Part shown: positions 52,031 to 61,477 of the stretch, in pieces
How the letters are laid out: each line of letters opens with the position of its first letter
How positions within the stretch are numbered: the first letter of the stretch is position 1
Assembly: GCA_024278455.1 (NCBI GenBank)
Contig: JAJRTE010000091.1
Span: forward strand, 1-64,000
Source: Myxococcota bacterium
Lineage (GTDB): Bacteria > Myxococcota_A > UBA796 > JAJRTE01
Direction: 5' to 3'
DNA: 64,000 bases
Translations under genes and position numbers: made by a program
Notes under the pieces: generated by a model
Told to the model about the DNA's origin: nothing
Seen by the model: only the letters and a program-made list of their open reading frames with translations
Database searches by the model: none

Positions 52031-53572
52031 TCACCCGGCGGATGCAACCGGTGCCTCGCCGTACAGTTTTCCAGGGTTGAGAATGCCGTCCGGGTCGAGC
52101 CGAGCCTTCAACGTGTGGTAGAAGGGCAGGAATCCAGCCTGTTCTCGAGCAACGAAAGCGGCCTTCATTCGGCCGACGCCGTGGTGATGACTCACCGTGC
52201 ACCGGTGCGCCATCACGACCCGCATGGCACCATTCCAGGCGTCGAAGTAACGGCGCTCCGCCGCCTCCTCGCCCGCCGCGCTTCCTGCGATCGAGAAGTA
52301 GATCGAGACCCCTTCCGGGTAGGCATGGGAAAAGTGGGCCATGACCAGCACGTGGCGGTTGATCTCGCGACGCACCGCGTGATAGAGGCCCGGAATCCGG
52401 TCCCAGGGTCCCGCCACTTCGATGGTATCGACGAACGCACCCGCCTGGAACAACTGCGGCATGTTGTACGACACGTCGTAGCGTTTGCGCAGCCACCGCA
52501 GGCCGGGTTCCGGGCCGAGGAGCCGGCCGCCGCACCGCTGGCTCAACGTCCGGGCTTCCGGTACCGACGCTGCGACCTCCTCCGGCTCGCCCTCGAATCC
52601 AAAGACCAGCAGCACTTCGCCGGGTAGTATCCGGTCCAGCACCGCCTGAATCCGTTCCGGGCGGGCCAAGGCCACGCGCAAGGCACCACGAACGGCTCGA
52701 GGAAACCGATCGAGTAGACCAGGCCCGTGCCGTGCACGGCGTTCCTTCCCTTCCCCCTTGTCCTGGAGCGCAATGTAGGTGTCGATCTCGTCGTACAGCC
52801 GTAGGACCGTGGGCCGAAGCCCCGCCTGCATGATCCGGCGCATGGCGGAAAGCCCGGCTTCGACCGTGCCGAAGCTCACGCCCTCGTAGGCAGAGGCCGC
52901 TGGCACGGGATGAATCTTCAGGGTGGCGCGGGTCACGACCCCCAATGTCCCCTCCGACCCGAGCAAGATCTGGTTGTAGTCCGGCGTCCCGGCCGACAGG
53001 CTGTCCTCCTCCGTATCCAGAACCTCGCCGGTTCCCGCCACCAGGCGCAACGACACGACCATGTCTTCGATCTTCCCAAACCTCGAGGAGAACTGGCCGG
53101 CCGAACGGGTGGCAACGTAGCCGCCCACGGTGGCAGTCATGAGCGAACTCGGAAAGTGCCCGAGAGTCCAGCCCCGCTCGTTCAGCCGCGCTTCCAGGTG
53201 GGCACCCAGGATACCCGGCTCCACCACGCACGTCCCGCACAGGGGGTCGATGCCTACAAGACGACTCATCCGCTTGAGGTCCATGATGATTCCACCGGCA
53301 GACGCCATCGCGCCACCAAGAACCCCCGACCCTCCCCCGTAGGGCGTGACAGGAACCTTCCGTCGGCGGGCAACCTCGAGGATCGCCACGACATCCTGCT
53401 CGTTCTCCGGCCACACGATGACTCCAGGCAAGGGAGGAAGCACGCCTCGGCGCAGCCGGAGCGTGTGAAGCGGCCAAAGGTCTCGAGAGTACACGATCCG
53501 CTCGGTCGGACCCACCGATACCTGGTCTCCCCTCAGCCGCTGCACCAGTTCATTCACGATGCTTTCGATCAT
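52031..53572 (-). CDS. Alkyldihydroxyacetonephosphate synthase-like FAD enzyme
   Basis: A 513-residue protein with AGGAGG before the ATG. An N-terminal FAD-binding (PCMH/VAO) domain contains VPVTPYGGGSGVLGGAMASA and LLGSEGTLGVVT. The C-terminal half has the features that separate AGPS from lactate/glycolate oxidases: a histidine loop CTVSHHHGVGRMK and the active-site strand YPEGVSIYFSIAG. AGPS swaps the acyl chain of acyl-DHAP for a fatty alcohol, the step that makes the ether bond of ether lipids and plasmalogens. Myxobacteria are among the bacteria that make such lipids. Convergent with the SDR gene (26-base gap). Confidence 0.82.
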   Translation of the reverse strand: MIESIVNELVQRLRGDQVSVGPTERIVYSRDLWPLHTLRLRRGVLPPLPGVIVWPENEQDVVAILEVARRRKVPVTPYGGGSGVLGGAMASAGGIIMDLKRMSRLVGIDPLCGTCVVEPGILGAHLEARLNERGWTLGHFPSSLMTATVGGYVATRSAGQFSSRFGKIEDMVVSLRLVAGTGEVLDTEEDSLSAGTPDYNQILLGSEGTLGVVTRATLKIHPVPAASAYEGVSFGTVEAGLSAMRRIMQAGLRPTVLRLYDEIDTYIALQDKGEGKERRARHGPGLLDRFPRAVRGALRVALARPERIQAVLDRILPGEVLLVFGFEGEPEEVAASVPEARTLSQRCGGRLLGPEPGLRWLRKRYDVSYNMPQLFQAGAFVDTIEVAGPWDRIPGLYHAVRREINRHVLVMAHFSHAYPEGVSIYFSIAGSAAGEEAAERRYFDAWNGAMRVVMAHRCTVSHHHGVGRMKAAFVAREQAGFLPFYHTLKARLDPDGILNPGKLYGEAPVASAG

Positions 53573-53738
53573 GACGCCTCCTGTTCGACCGGTCCCCTCC
53601 GAGCAGGGCCATCGTCGGCACCTCGAGCGCAGTGTACCGCGGGACGACCGGGCGGGGCAAGGTCTGAGCGACGCTTCGATTCCGCCCCCCTCGCGGGCAG
53701 AGCCTCCGGTCCTCGGCCTGTTGCTACTGTCGGGAGGA

Positions 53739-53801
53739 GTGAGGAGTGAGGAGTGAGGAGGGAGGAGTGAGGAGTGAGGAGTGAGTAGGGAGGAGTGAAA
53801 A
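53739..53801. repeat. Heptanucleotide tandem repeat (GAGTGAG)n
   Basis: About nine consecutive 7-base units: mostly GAGTGAG with GAGGGAG, TAGGGAG and GAGTGAA variants. It lies in the 582-base gap 53573-54154 between the divergent AGPS and lipid-kinase genes. No gene is supported in that gap, although a lower-GC segment near 53980-54090 stands out. Confidence 0.85.
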
Positions 53802-53833
53802 AGGAGGGGCGTACCCCTCCGCCCCCCTGAGGT

Positions 53834-53867
53834 GCAAGCCCCCCCACGAACGACGTGGGGGGCTTGC
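53834..53867. terminator. Strong GC-rich hairpin, possible terminator or structured RNA
   Basis: The arms GCAAGCCCCCCCACG and CGTGGGGGGCTTGC pair over 14 bases with a single bulged C, and enclose an AACGA loop. No T-tract follows on either strand. It sits between two divergent genes where a terminator is not needed, so a repeat-element or structured-RNA origin is as likely. Confidence 0.45.
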
Positions 53868-54154
53868 GTTCGCCATGAAGCCACTTGGCAACGGCATGAA
53901 CCGCGAAGTGCACTACGCAGCGGAACCTGAAGTGCGCACCCTTTTCCTCGCAGGCGGGGGAAGACACGCCACCCATGGCGCTGGAAAAGACTATGGCTAT
54001 AAACAAGCTGTGCGTGGTACGGGGGGTGAGCCTTCGTGTGGCATGGCGCTGGCTCGAAAATTGCATAGAACGTATCGATTGAACGATAGCGTCAAAGCCG
54101 GTCTGTGTACCGAGCCGGGGTGGCCCGGCCGAAACCAACGTGGAGCGCAGCAGC

Positions 54155-55306
54155 ATGGACGACACGATCTACGCCAACAAGGTGGCCATCCTCCTCAACG
54201 CGAACGCCAAGCGGGTCACGCCCAGGGTCATGGATAAGATAGAGCGGCTCGATGCCAAGGCGGACATCTTCCTGTCACGGTCCATCGAGGAAGCCGACGA
54301 GATACTGGATACGATCCTGGATCGAGGGTACGGGACGCTTCTGACCGGCGGAGGGGATGGGACGATCGTCCAGACGGTCAGGAGCCTGTTCCACAAGACG
54401 GGCCGCGTGGCGACCCGGGGGCAGTTCAAGCGTGACCTGCGGTGGTTGCAGCCTGTCCCGCAGCACCGGCGGGCGCTTCCGCCCATCGGGGTCCTCAAGC
54501 TGGGTACCGGGAACGCCCTGGCGTCGGTGGTCGGCGCGGGCAAGTATGGCCAGGACATCACCAGGTTGTGTCGCTCCGTGGAGGAGGGGGAGGAACCGCT
54601 CACCCTGTCGCTCCCGTTCATGGAAAGCGACGGAGACGTATTTCCGTTCGGCGGTCTCGGCTGGGACGCGGCGATCCTCAACGACTACAGCTTTCTCAAG
54701 AACCACACCAGCTCCCCGTTCCTCAAGCATCTCACCAACACCGTCGTGGGATACCTCGTGGCTGCGGTAGGTATCACGGCGCCCCAAATGCTGGTACGGC
54801 GCCCCCCGGAGGTCGAGCTGCGCACCCTGGGCGACGCGGTGCTCCTGGGTCCCAAGGGAGAAGTCGCCCGGCGGTTCGGTCGCGGCGCCGTCCTCTACCG
54901 CGGCCCCGCCAACGTACTGGCATTCTCCACCGTCCCGTACTACGGGTACGACCTCCAGGTCTTCCCATTCGCCCACAACCTGACCAACCGGTTCCAGGTG
55001 CGCCTGTCCATGATGAGCGTACCCGAGGTCCTGGCCCACCTGCCGTCCATCTGGCGAGGCACCTACCGCAGCCCGAGGCTTTTCGATTTCCACTGCGAGC
55101 GGATCACGATGAGCTTCAGCAGGCCCGTGCCCTACCAGGTAGGGGGAGACGCCAAGGGAGAACGGGAGACCCTCACCGTGGGCCTCGCCGAGTCTCCGGT
55201 GTCCTTCGTGGACTTCCGCACCGCACTGCAGCCGGCCGCCGTGCCGTCCCGCGAAAAAGAAACTCGGCCCGCGTTCTCGAGCCAGACGGCTGTCATCGGA
55301 CAGTGA
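54155..55306 (+). CDS. Diacylglycerol kinase-like lipid kinase
   Basis: A 383-residue protein starting MDDTIYANKVAILLNANAKR. DAGK-catalytic (YegS-like) motifs: GTLLTGGGDGTIVQTV (nucleotide-binding GGGDGT) and GVLKLGTGNALAS. The C-terminal half is longer than in DgkB/YegS and contains RGPANVLAFSTVPYYGYDLQ. Family enzymes phosphorylate diacylglycerol, sphingoid bases or similar lipids at the inner membrane. Position next to an alkyl-DHAP synthase suggests it may phosphorylate an alkyl- or diradylglycerol; this is inference. Convergent with the outer-membrane protein gene. Confidence 0.82.
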   Translation: MDDTIYANKVAILLNANAKRVTPRVMDKIERLDAKADIFLSRSIEEADEILDTILDRGYGTLLTGGGDGTIVQTVRSLFHKTGRVATRGQFKRDLRWLQPVPQHRRALPPIGVLKLGTGNALASVVGAGKYGQDITRLCRSVEEGEEPLTLSLPFMESDGDVFPFGGLGWDAAILNDYSFLKNHTSSPFLKHLTNTVVGYLVAAVGITAPQMLVRRPPEVELRTLGDAVLLGPKGEVARRFGRGAVLYRGPANVLAFSTVPYYGYDLQVFPFAHNLTNRFQVRLSMMSVPEVLAHLPSIWRGTYRSPRLFDFHCERITMSFSRPVPYQVGGDAKGERETLTVGLAESPVSFVDFRTALQPAAVPSREKETRPAFSSQTAVIGQ

Positions 55307-55324
55307 TTCGCCGGCCCTGGCAGA

Positions 55325-56464
55325 TCAGATCTTCAATCCTAGCGTGAGATACAGCAAGTGGCCCGGGGAGGAGCCGGGAATGATACCGGTGCCGGAGTCG
55401 TCGTAGTCGCCCTCCAGGTTGGGATAGGGCGGCACCCACGCGAACGTGTACCCAGCCTCGAAATCGACGACAGCGAATTTCCTCTCCAGGCTGACCCCCG
55501 CTTCGGGGTACACGGGCCGGTACCAGCGCACGATGTACCTGTCCGGCGCGTGGACCGGGAGGAAACGGCCGCTGATCCCCAGCCGGACGTTGCCGGGCAG
55601 GCGCGCCAGCAGGGTCCCTTCCAGCACCAGGTCCAGGTACCGGGTCTGCTCCGGCGTCGCCAGGAAGGCGGCCTCGTACCGCTCGACACGCACCTGCCGC
55701 AGGTCGACCCCCATGTCCACCCGCACGACCAGTTTTCGCTTCAGGGGCGTCACCGTTTGGCCGATGCGCAACCGCGCCAGGTTCTGGAACGGGTCCGCCT
55801 GCCCCCACCAGGTGATCGCCAGCGAGGCCGTGGTGAGGGATTGCCGGGAGGGGCTCAGCATCACGAACGTGCCAAGCGTCATGCCGCCCACCGGGTCGTC
55901 CACCGGCCGAATCTCCGGCCCGGCGAACAGGCCCGCGAACACCGGCGTCACGCCGGCGAATCCTTGGTGCGTTGCTGTCAGCCGTCCGTGGAACTCGGCA
56001 GGAATGTCGTTCTTGACCAGGTGGAGCCGGGTCGCCATGTCCACCGAAATCTCCCAGTCCTCGCTCGGACGCTGCCAGTAGTAGGCCTCGAGACGAAAGG
56101 CCGCGTCAGGCTGCTCCACCAGGTTCTCCTGGAGCATCCCCAACGGAATGGGCTCCGACGGCATGCCGCTGGGATAGACGCCCTCGAGCAAGAAGTCCGC
56201 GAAGAACCGGCGGTTGACCCGGGCTTCCCCGTAGGTCACCATCAACGCTCTCGCCACGTACTCCGCGCTCCAGATCCTGTCCTGCTGGGGGGCAAGGAAC
56301 CCGAACCCCTGGCCGACGAGGTTCGGCGCATAGTATTCCTTGTCGTTTCTGGGCGGGTACTCAGGCTGCGCATGCACCACCCCGGCCGCCATCGCAACAG
56401 CGAACGAGAGCGCGAACAGGGTCGCGCGTGAAGCCGGGCCGCGAACCGGGTGCGTGTTGTTCAT
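55325..56464 (-). CDS. Predicted outer-membrane beta-barrel protein
   Basis: A 379-residue protein. The ATG at 56464 opens a signal peptide ending VVHAQPEYP. The mature protein is a string of amphipathic beta strands (AAFRLEAYYWQRPSEDWEIS, FVMLSPSRQSLTTASLAITW, KLVVRVDMGVDLRQVRVERY, LVLEGTLLARLPGNVRLGIS) and closes with LLYLTLGLKI, a typical barrel end. I do not recognise a specific family. Being at the downstream end of the exopolysaccharide locus, it may be a porin or export-related barrel. Confidence 0.6.
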   Translation of the reverse strand: MNNTHPVRGPASRATLFALSFAVAMAAGVVHAQPEYPPRNDKEYYAPNLVGQGFGFLAPQQDRIWSAEYVARALMVTYGEARVNRRFFADFLLEGVYPSGMPSEPIPLGMLQENLVEQPDAAFRLEAYYWQRPSEDWEISVDMATRLHLVKNDIPAEFHGRLTATHQGFAGVTPVFAGLFAGPEIRPVDDPVGGMTLGTFVMLSPSRQSLTTASLAITWWGQADPFQNLARLRIGQTVTPLKRKLVVRVDMGVDLRQVRVERYEAAFLATPEQTRYLDLVLEGTLLARLPGNVRLGISGRFLPVHAPDRYIVRWYRPVYPEAGVSLERKFAVVDFEAGYTFAWVPPYPNLEGDYDDSGTGIIPGSSPGHLLYLTLGLKI

Positions 56465-56549
56465 GATTGTCGGCGTCCTCCCAATCGATGCCCCTCCTGC
56501 ACGTCCGGGCAGGCACTGGTTTCCCCTTCGTGGCTGCTCGAGGTCTCTG

Positions 56550-57533
56550 TCACCGTTCGTACCCGTATCTGGCGGCGAGGGCGCCCGCCAGCGCCCAGAC
56601 GCGATCTCGTCCTTCGGCGGGAAGACGTTCCCGCCAGGTCTCATCCAGCCTGGGGCGTGGTCTCGGATCCGCGGACAAGCGCATTTCGTTGCCAATGATG
56701 TGATGACTTCCCCGGCGAGAGGGATCATCCGATGTGTACGGGGCCACTCCGGCAAAACCGGTGATCCGGGCCAGTACCGCGTCGGGATCCCGGCACAGGT
56801 CCTCGTACCGGATACGTATCCAGCGATGCGGGTCCAGACCTGCCAGGGCGTGTTCCACCGCCAGGTTGCTCCTCGTCCAGTTGCGTGCCGCCCGGTCCCA
56901 CGTCAGCCCCTCGTGCCGGCCGGCGGACCAGGCGTAGCCTCGAGGATCCCGCACGAGGTGCAGGACGAGGAGCCGCCGCCCGCAGATACGCCTCAGGACA
57001 GGTATGCGCGTGGACAACTTCGTGGCATCGAAGAACAACCGCTTCCCCGAGACCCGAAGCACCGAGCGGATGAATGCCTCGTTGCGCCGTGCGTACCAAT
57101 TGATACCCTTGCGCCACGCCGGAACCCACTCCCGAACGGTATCACGGACGTGAACGACCAGGGCCGGATAGGTGTAGACCGTCGCCAGATGGTCGAGATA
57201 GCGATTCGCCGTCGCCCGATGAAGCAGCTTCCAGTAGACCGGGTCCATCGACACGCCGAATCGTCGCGCCATCACGGTTCGCACGCTGGCGAATAAGGTG
57301 CACGAAGCCAGCTTCGCCCCGCAGGAACAGAGGTAGTCGGGCCCCTCGGCCCTGGCGGTCGGGCTGATCTCGCCCACGCTCACCACTTCGGGGTGCGTAT
57401 TCATGATGAACGACAACAGCGTGGACCCACAGAACGATACTCCCGCGAGGTACAGCACGGAGAGCGGCTCGAGGGGCTCCAGGGGGACGTAGTCCTGACG
57501 CTCCGCGAGCATGGCGTTCCATCTTTCGGTCAT
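56550..57533 (-). CDS. Sulfotransferase-family protein
   Basis: A 327-residue protein starting MTERWNAMLAERQDYVPLEP after GGAGG. The 5'-phosphosulfate loop is VSFCGSTLLSFIMNTHPEVV (GSTLL in place of the usual GTT/GSSLL). The 3'-phosphate element is VLHLVRDPRGYAWSA, with a later IRIRYEDLCRDPD block typical of the fold. These enzymes transfer sulfate from PAPS to carbohydrates, lipids or peptides. In this locus an exopolysaccharide sulfation role is likely. No PAPS synthesis genes are in the window. Confidence 0.8.
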   Translation of the reverse strand: MTERWNAMLAERQDYVPLEPLEPLSVLYLAGVSFCGSTLLSFIMNTHPEVVSVGEISPTARAEGPDYLCSCGAKLASCTLFASVRTVMARRFGVSMDPVYWKLLHRATANRYLDHLATVYTYPALVVHVRDTVREWVPAWRKGINWYARRNEAFIRSVLRVSGKRLFFDATKLSTRIPVLRRICGRRLLVLHLVRDPRGYAWSAGRHEGLTWDRAARNWTRSNLAVEHALAGLDPHRWIRIRYEDLCRDPDAVLARITGFAGVAPYTSDDPSRRGSHHIIGNEMRLSADPRPRPRLDETWRERLPAEGRDRVWALAGALAARYGYER

Positions 57534-57602
57534 CCGGCCTCCTGTGGCTGTCCTGCCTGGGCAAATGGTCGTTTTCACCGGATCGCACGCCGCGACATCG
57601 AT

Positions 57603-58682
57603 TCACGCCAGCCACGCACCGGCGACACGCTCCACGGCGAACGCCTCCACCCGGGCTCGACCGCTCTCGGCCAGCCGCAAGCGTAGAGCGTCGTCCTCGA
57701 GCACCCGTTCCAGTGCCCGGGCCAGTGCGGCAACATCCCCCGGCGGGACGAGCAATCCACCCTTCTCGTGTTCCAGGATTTCCCCCGGTCCGAAGTCACA
57801 ATCGAATGCCACGATCGGACACGCGCACGCCATGGCCTCGATCAGCACGTTGGGCCATCCCTCATGCCGCGAAGACAGGACGAAGCAGCGAGCATGAGCC
57901 AGGTAAGGATAGACGTTGTCCACAGCACCCGGCAACAGGACTCGGCCCGAAAGCCCCTTCTCGCGAACCTGTGCCTCGAGCGCGCCACGTTCCGGGCCTT
58001 CGCCCAGGATGACCATCGACGGCGCCGCGGCCGGAAGACGGCTGTATGCCTCGATCGCCAAGTCGAACCCTTTTTGGCGCACAAGGCGCCCGACCGCAAC
58101 AAGATACGGATCGGCGGGCGGGACGAATCGGTCTCGGGAGGTGTCGAGCATCGCCTTGATTCTCTCCAAGTCGATTGGATTCGGTATTGTCACACAGAGC
58201 TGGTCGGCGAACCCGAAATCCCGAACCAGCCGCTCCCTCAGAGCATTCGAACCCACGACCACCCTTGCAGCCCTGGGATAGAGTACCCGCATGAGGCTCC
58301 TGTATACCTCGGGGAACGCCGCCGGGTTGTCTCGCACGCTCACGGTGACCCGGTCCAGCCTGTTCACCAACAGCGCCGACAGCACGGAGGGAAAGTTGGC
58401 ACTCTCCATGAACGACAGGACGAGGTCGGGCTCGATGCGAGTGAAAAGGCGAGCCAGGGCTCGAACCCTTCCGGCACCGTTGACGGGCTTCATCCAAGGC
58501 ACGTTGCTGGGAGGATAGCCCAGATCCACCACCTCCCCCCCGCAGGGGAAGGCCGGCTCCACCAACTGGAAAACGGCCACCACGACATCGTGAGACCGGG
58601 CCAGGTGCTGACTCAACACCGACACCACCCGCTCAGCACCACCTCGAGCCGACAGTGTCGGGACCACCATGACGATTCTCAT
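57603..58682 (-). CDS. Glycosyltransferase family 4
   Basis: A 359-residue protein. The ATG at 58682 (MRIVMVVPTLSARGGAERVV) has GGAGG 9 bases upstream; an ATG 9 bases earlier sits directly on the ribosome site and was rejected. GT-B fold signatures: acceptor loop ARGGAERV, donor-side VAVGRLVRQKGFDLAIEAYS, and the EX7E region SSRHEGWPNVLIEAMACACP. The enzyme adds a sugar from a nucleotide donor to a growing glycan at the cytoplasmic membrane. A heptamer repeat lies 29 bases upstream of the start. Confidence 0.9.
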   Translation of the reverse strand: MRIVMVVPTLSARGGAERVVSVLSQHLARSHDVVVAVFQLVEPAFPCGGEVVDLGYPPSNVPWMKPVNGAGRVRALARLFTRIEPDLVLSFMESANFPSVLSALLVNRLDRVTVSVRDNPAAFPEVYRSLMRVLYPRAARVVVGSNALRERLVRDFGFADQLCVTIPNPIDLERIKAMLDTSRDRFVPPADPYLVAVGRLVRQKGFDLAIEAYSRLPAAAPSMVILGEGPERGALEAQVREKGLSGRVLLPGAVDNVYPYLAHARCFVLSSRHEGWPNVLIEAMACACPIVAFDCDFGPGEILEHEKGGLLVPPGDVAALARALERVLEDDALRLRLAESGRARVEAFAVERVAGAWLA

Positions 58683-58710
58683 CGACGACATCCTCCCACG
58701 AGCGACGGGC

Positions 58711-58745
58711 GCCACTCGCCACTCGCCACTCGCCACTCGCCACTC
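58711..58745. repeat. Heptanucleotide tandem repeat (GCCACTC)5
   Basis: Five perfect 7-base units between the WecA-type gene stop (58749) and the downstream glycosyltransferase start (58682). On the coding strand it reads GAGTGGC, close to the GAGTGAG heptamer at 53739. Copy-number change would alter the spacing ahead of the glycosyltransferase ribosome site. Confidence 0.85.
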
Positions 58746-58748
58746 GCT

Positions 58749-60293
58749 TCATGAACAGTGCCTTCCACTGGGCTCCTGTCGAACCCAGGACTGGATGACA
58801 TGGGGCCGGAGCACACACTCGAGTTCCCGTTTGATGACCTCGAAATAGAGACGATAGAGTTCCGGGTGGCACTCGCCACCATTCTGCCACCACCAGACCG
58901 ACAAGGACCCCCAGGAGGCGTCCGCCGGGCCCAACCTGGCTTCGAGGCGCGCCGCGTTGCGATCGATGTCCACCGCGCCCGACGGGGACAGGGATCTGAC
59001 GAACGGCTCTCCGCCATCGCGAGTCGGCGGCGAGATCTCGAGCCGGAGTCCGTGGAATCCGAACTGGTCCTCGAGTCCTCGCAAGGCGTTCCACACATTC
59101 TCCAGGGTATCGACTTGCGCCAGGGTGGCGCGAAACGCGAGCAGAGCATCCGTCCTGGCGGCAATGCCGGCGAAGAGATCGTGAAGGAAGAGGTTCTTCC
59201 GCTCTTCCTTGATGTGTTGAACATACCCCACGTAGCGCATGGTCACGAGCAGGATGCCGACCAGGGCGATGTACATGATGGTGAGGAACACCCTGTGGCC
59301 ATGCAGAAAGCTCGTCGCCAGGGCAACGATGGCCAGAAAGGCGCTGAGGCCGTAGAGTGCGAGGACCACCTGGCGCTGGGACAGCCCCCGGCGAAGAAGC
59401 CGGTGATGGAGGTGGTCCTGGTCCGCGCCCATCAAGGGTCTTCCGGTCAACATCCGCCTCACGACCGCCATCGACGTATCCAGCAACGGGAGCCCCAGGG
59501 CCATGGCGGATACCAGGATGGAGAAGGCTGTCGCCCCCTTCGTGGAGCCGCGAATAGACACTGCCGCCAGCATGAAACCCAGCAAAAGCGAGCCACTGTC
59601 TCCCAGGAATACCATCGCGGGATTGGAGTTGAAGAACAAGAACCCCAGGATGGCACCGGCGAGTGCGGCAAGGGTGAACGCGCTCACCAGGTCGTTGGCG
59701 TTGTACGACAGGATGAACATGGTCACACACGCGAAGAAGCTCGCCCCGGAGGCCAGTCCATCGATACCATCGATCAGGTTGACCGCATTGATGATCACGA
59801 CCATCCAGAGAACGGTGAAGGGAAGGCTCAACACCCCGAGTCGAAATGGCTCGTCGCTCCAAGGTAGACCAATCACCTGCACCCTGAACCCGAGCTGGAA
59901 ACACAGGAGCGCAACCCCGAGCTGCACGACCAGCTTGATGGCCGGATGGACACCCTTCACGTCGTCGTAGATGCCCAACCCCAGGATCAGCACTGCACCG
60001 ACGCTCAACCCAACCGCCGTGTCGATGTTGTGCGTCAGGGCTTCAGCGAAAACGCTGGGCCCCTTGAGCAGAAGGTGCTCCCGCACCAGGGAGTAGACGA
60101 AAATGCTCACCGTGGTAACCGCCAGGGCAACTGCGATGGCCACGCCGCCCAGCCTGGGTATCGGCACGTCGTGAATACGACGACCGCCGGGACGATCGAC
60201 AACGCCCCACCTGAGCGCATGGTGCCGCACCACGGGCGTCATCAACAACGCCACCACCAGCGAGAGCAGGAAGGTGCTCAAGTAGGTCCACAT
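58749..60293 (-). CDS. WecA/MraY-family undecaprenyl-phosphate sugar-phosphate transferase with C-terminal extension
   Basis: A 514-residue protein starting MWTYLSTFLLSLVVALLMTP, GGGAGG 7 bases upstream. About ten membrane helices carry the family motifs: DRPGGRRIHDVPIPRLGG, GIYDDVKG, VNLIDGIDGLASG, VFLGDSGS and the cytoplasmic loop DQDHLHHRLL. Such enzymes start glycan assembly by moving a sugar-1-phosphate from UDP-sugar to undecaprenyl phosphate. The ~150-residue cytoplasmic tail after the last helix is longer than in WecA and has no family I recognise. Its start overlaps the upstream glycosyltransferase by 16 bases. Confidence 0.9.
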   Translation of the reverse strand: MWTYLSTFLLSLVVALLMTPVVRHHALRWGVVDRPGGRRIHDVPIPRLGGVAIAVALAVTTVSIFVYSLVREHLLLKGPSVFAEALTHNIDTAVGLSVGAVLILGLGIYDDVKGVHPAIKLVVQLGVALLCFQLGFRVQVIGLPWSDEPFRLGVLSLPFTVLWMVVIINAVNLIDGIDGLASGASFFACVTMFILSYNANDLVSAFTLAALAGAILGFLFFNSNPAMVFLGDSGSLLLGFMLAAVSIRGSTKGATAFSILVSAMALGLPLLDTSMAVVRRMLTGRPLMGADQDHLHHRLLRRGLSQRQVVLALYGLSAFLAIVALATSFLHGHRVFLTIMYIALVGILLVTMRYVGYVQHIKEERKNLFLHDLFAGIAARTDALLAFRATLAQVDTLENVWNALRGLEDQFGFHGLRLEISPPTRDGGEPFVRSLSPSGAVDIDRNAARLEARLGPADASWGSLSVWWWQNGGECHPELYRLYFEVIKRELECVLRPHVIQSWVRQEPSGRHCS

Positions 60294-61477
60294 GATCCAT
60301 CCTCCCGTACACCTCCCCGAGCCAACATCTCCTCGTAGACTCCAGCGACTCGGGACACGACCAAATCAGTGCTCCATCGAACATCTACGTGCCTCTGTCC
60401 CAAAGCCCCCATGCGCCGCGCCATCTCCGGTGCCTCCAGCAGAAACACCACGCGCCGCGCCATCGCCGAAATGTCTTTCGATGGCACGACATGGCCACTT
60501 TCGCCATCCCGAATCGCTTCTCGAGCGCCACCCACGTCGAACGTGACCACCGGGACGCCGGCTGCGGAGGCCTGGACAAGGACTCGAGGCAACCCCTCCC
60601 AGAGGGAGGTCAACACCACGACGTCCAGGCAGGCCAGCACCTCGGCGATGTCCTTCCGGAAACCCGCCGCAATGACCCTGCCCTCGAGGCCTCGACGACA
60701 CACTTCGTCTTGGAACCAGTCCAGCAGTTCGCCGTCGCCGAGCGCCACGAAACGAACCTCGGGATGATGGCGCAAGACCTGCTCCGCCAGGTCCAGGAAA
60801 TAGTTGTAGCCCTTCCCCTCCGTGTGCCGGGCCACCTTGCCCACGAGGGGCACCCCCGCCGGTACCCCCAGAGATGCTCTGATCCTGGGTTCGAGTCGAT
60901 CGCGGTTCCGAGCCGCAGCGTGGAAGTCTTCCAAATGCATTCCGGAATGTATCAAATGGTATTGGGCGGGCGTACCGACACCCGCCCGCTGATACCAATC
61001 GCGCAATTCCTCGCCCACAACGATGAACGCATCCGTGAACGTCGCTGCAACCCGTTCCATGTTCTTGAACATGGGAAACCTCCAGGGATCGAGATGGGGA
61101 TGAAACGACTGTCCATCTATGGTGTGGATGATGACAGGGACCCGCGCCAGGCGTGCTGCCAGGCGGCCGAGCATCCCTCCCTTGGCCATGTGCGTGTGCA
61201 CGATGTGATACCGCTGCAGGGCGATCAAACGACGCAACCGAATCAGGGTGGCGATATCATGCTTCGGAGAAATGCGACGGACCAGTTCGGGAATCAGGAT
61301 AACCCGTACATGAGGGGCCACCCGGCTGAGCATCTCCTGGTCGCTTTCGCGGCCCACAGCCAGGTCCAGACGATAACGGTCAGGATCAAGTCCGTTGACG
61401 GTGAACAGGGTGTTCTCGTCGCCGCCTCCATGAATGAAGCGCGCTTGAACGTGCAGCACCTTGATGGGATCCATCAT
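60278..61477 (-). CDS. Glycosyltransferase family 4
   Basis: A 399-residue protein starting MMDPIKVLHVQARFIHGGGD with GGAGG upstream. GT-B signatures: N-terminal GGGDENTLF loop, HTHMAKGGMLGRLAARLARV, HSGMHLEDF, GKVARHTEGKGYNYFLDLAE and the EX7E-type LTSLWEGLPRVLVQASAAGV. The start codon overlaps the stop of the truncated asparagine-synthase frame (ATGA), and its 3' end overlaps the WecA-type gene by 16 bases, so it is tightly built into the leftward operon. Confidence 0.92.
   Translation of the reverse strand: MMDPIKVLHVQARFIHGGGDENTLFTVNGLDPDRYRLDLAVGRESDQEMLSRVAPHVRVILIPELVRRISPKHDIATLIRLRRLIALQRYHIVHTHMAKGGMLGRLAARLARVPVIIHTIDGQSFHPHLDPWRFPMFKNMERVAATFTDAFIVVGEELRDWYQRAGVGTPAQYHLIHSGMHLEDFHAAARNRDRLEPRIRASLGVPAGVPLVGKVARHTEGKGYNYFLDLAEQVLRHHPEVRFVALGDGELLDWFQDEVCRRGLEGRVIAAGFRKDIAEVLACLDVVVLTSLWEGLPRVLVQASAAGVPVVTFDVGGAREAIRDGESGHVVPSKDISAMARRVVFLLEAPEMARRMGALGQRHVDVRWSTDLVVSRVAGVYEEMLARGGVREDGSCGPT

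Noticed and set aside
53875-54237. Rightward open frame in the gap before the lipid kinase
   Set aside because: It overlaps the true kinase start in another frame and shows no family features; the Ser-Leu-rich minus-strand frame there is just the heptamer repeat translated.
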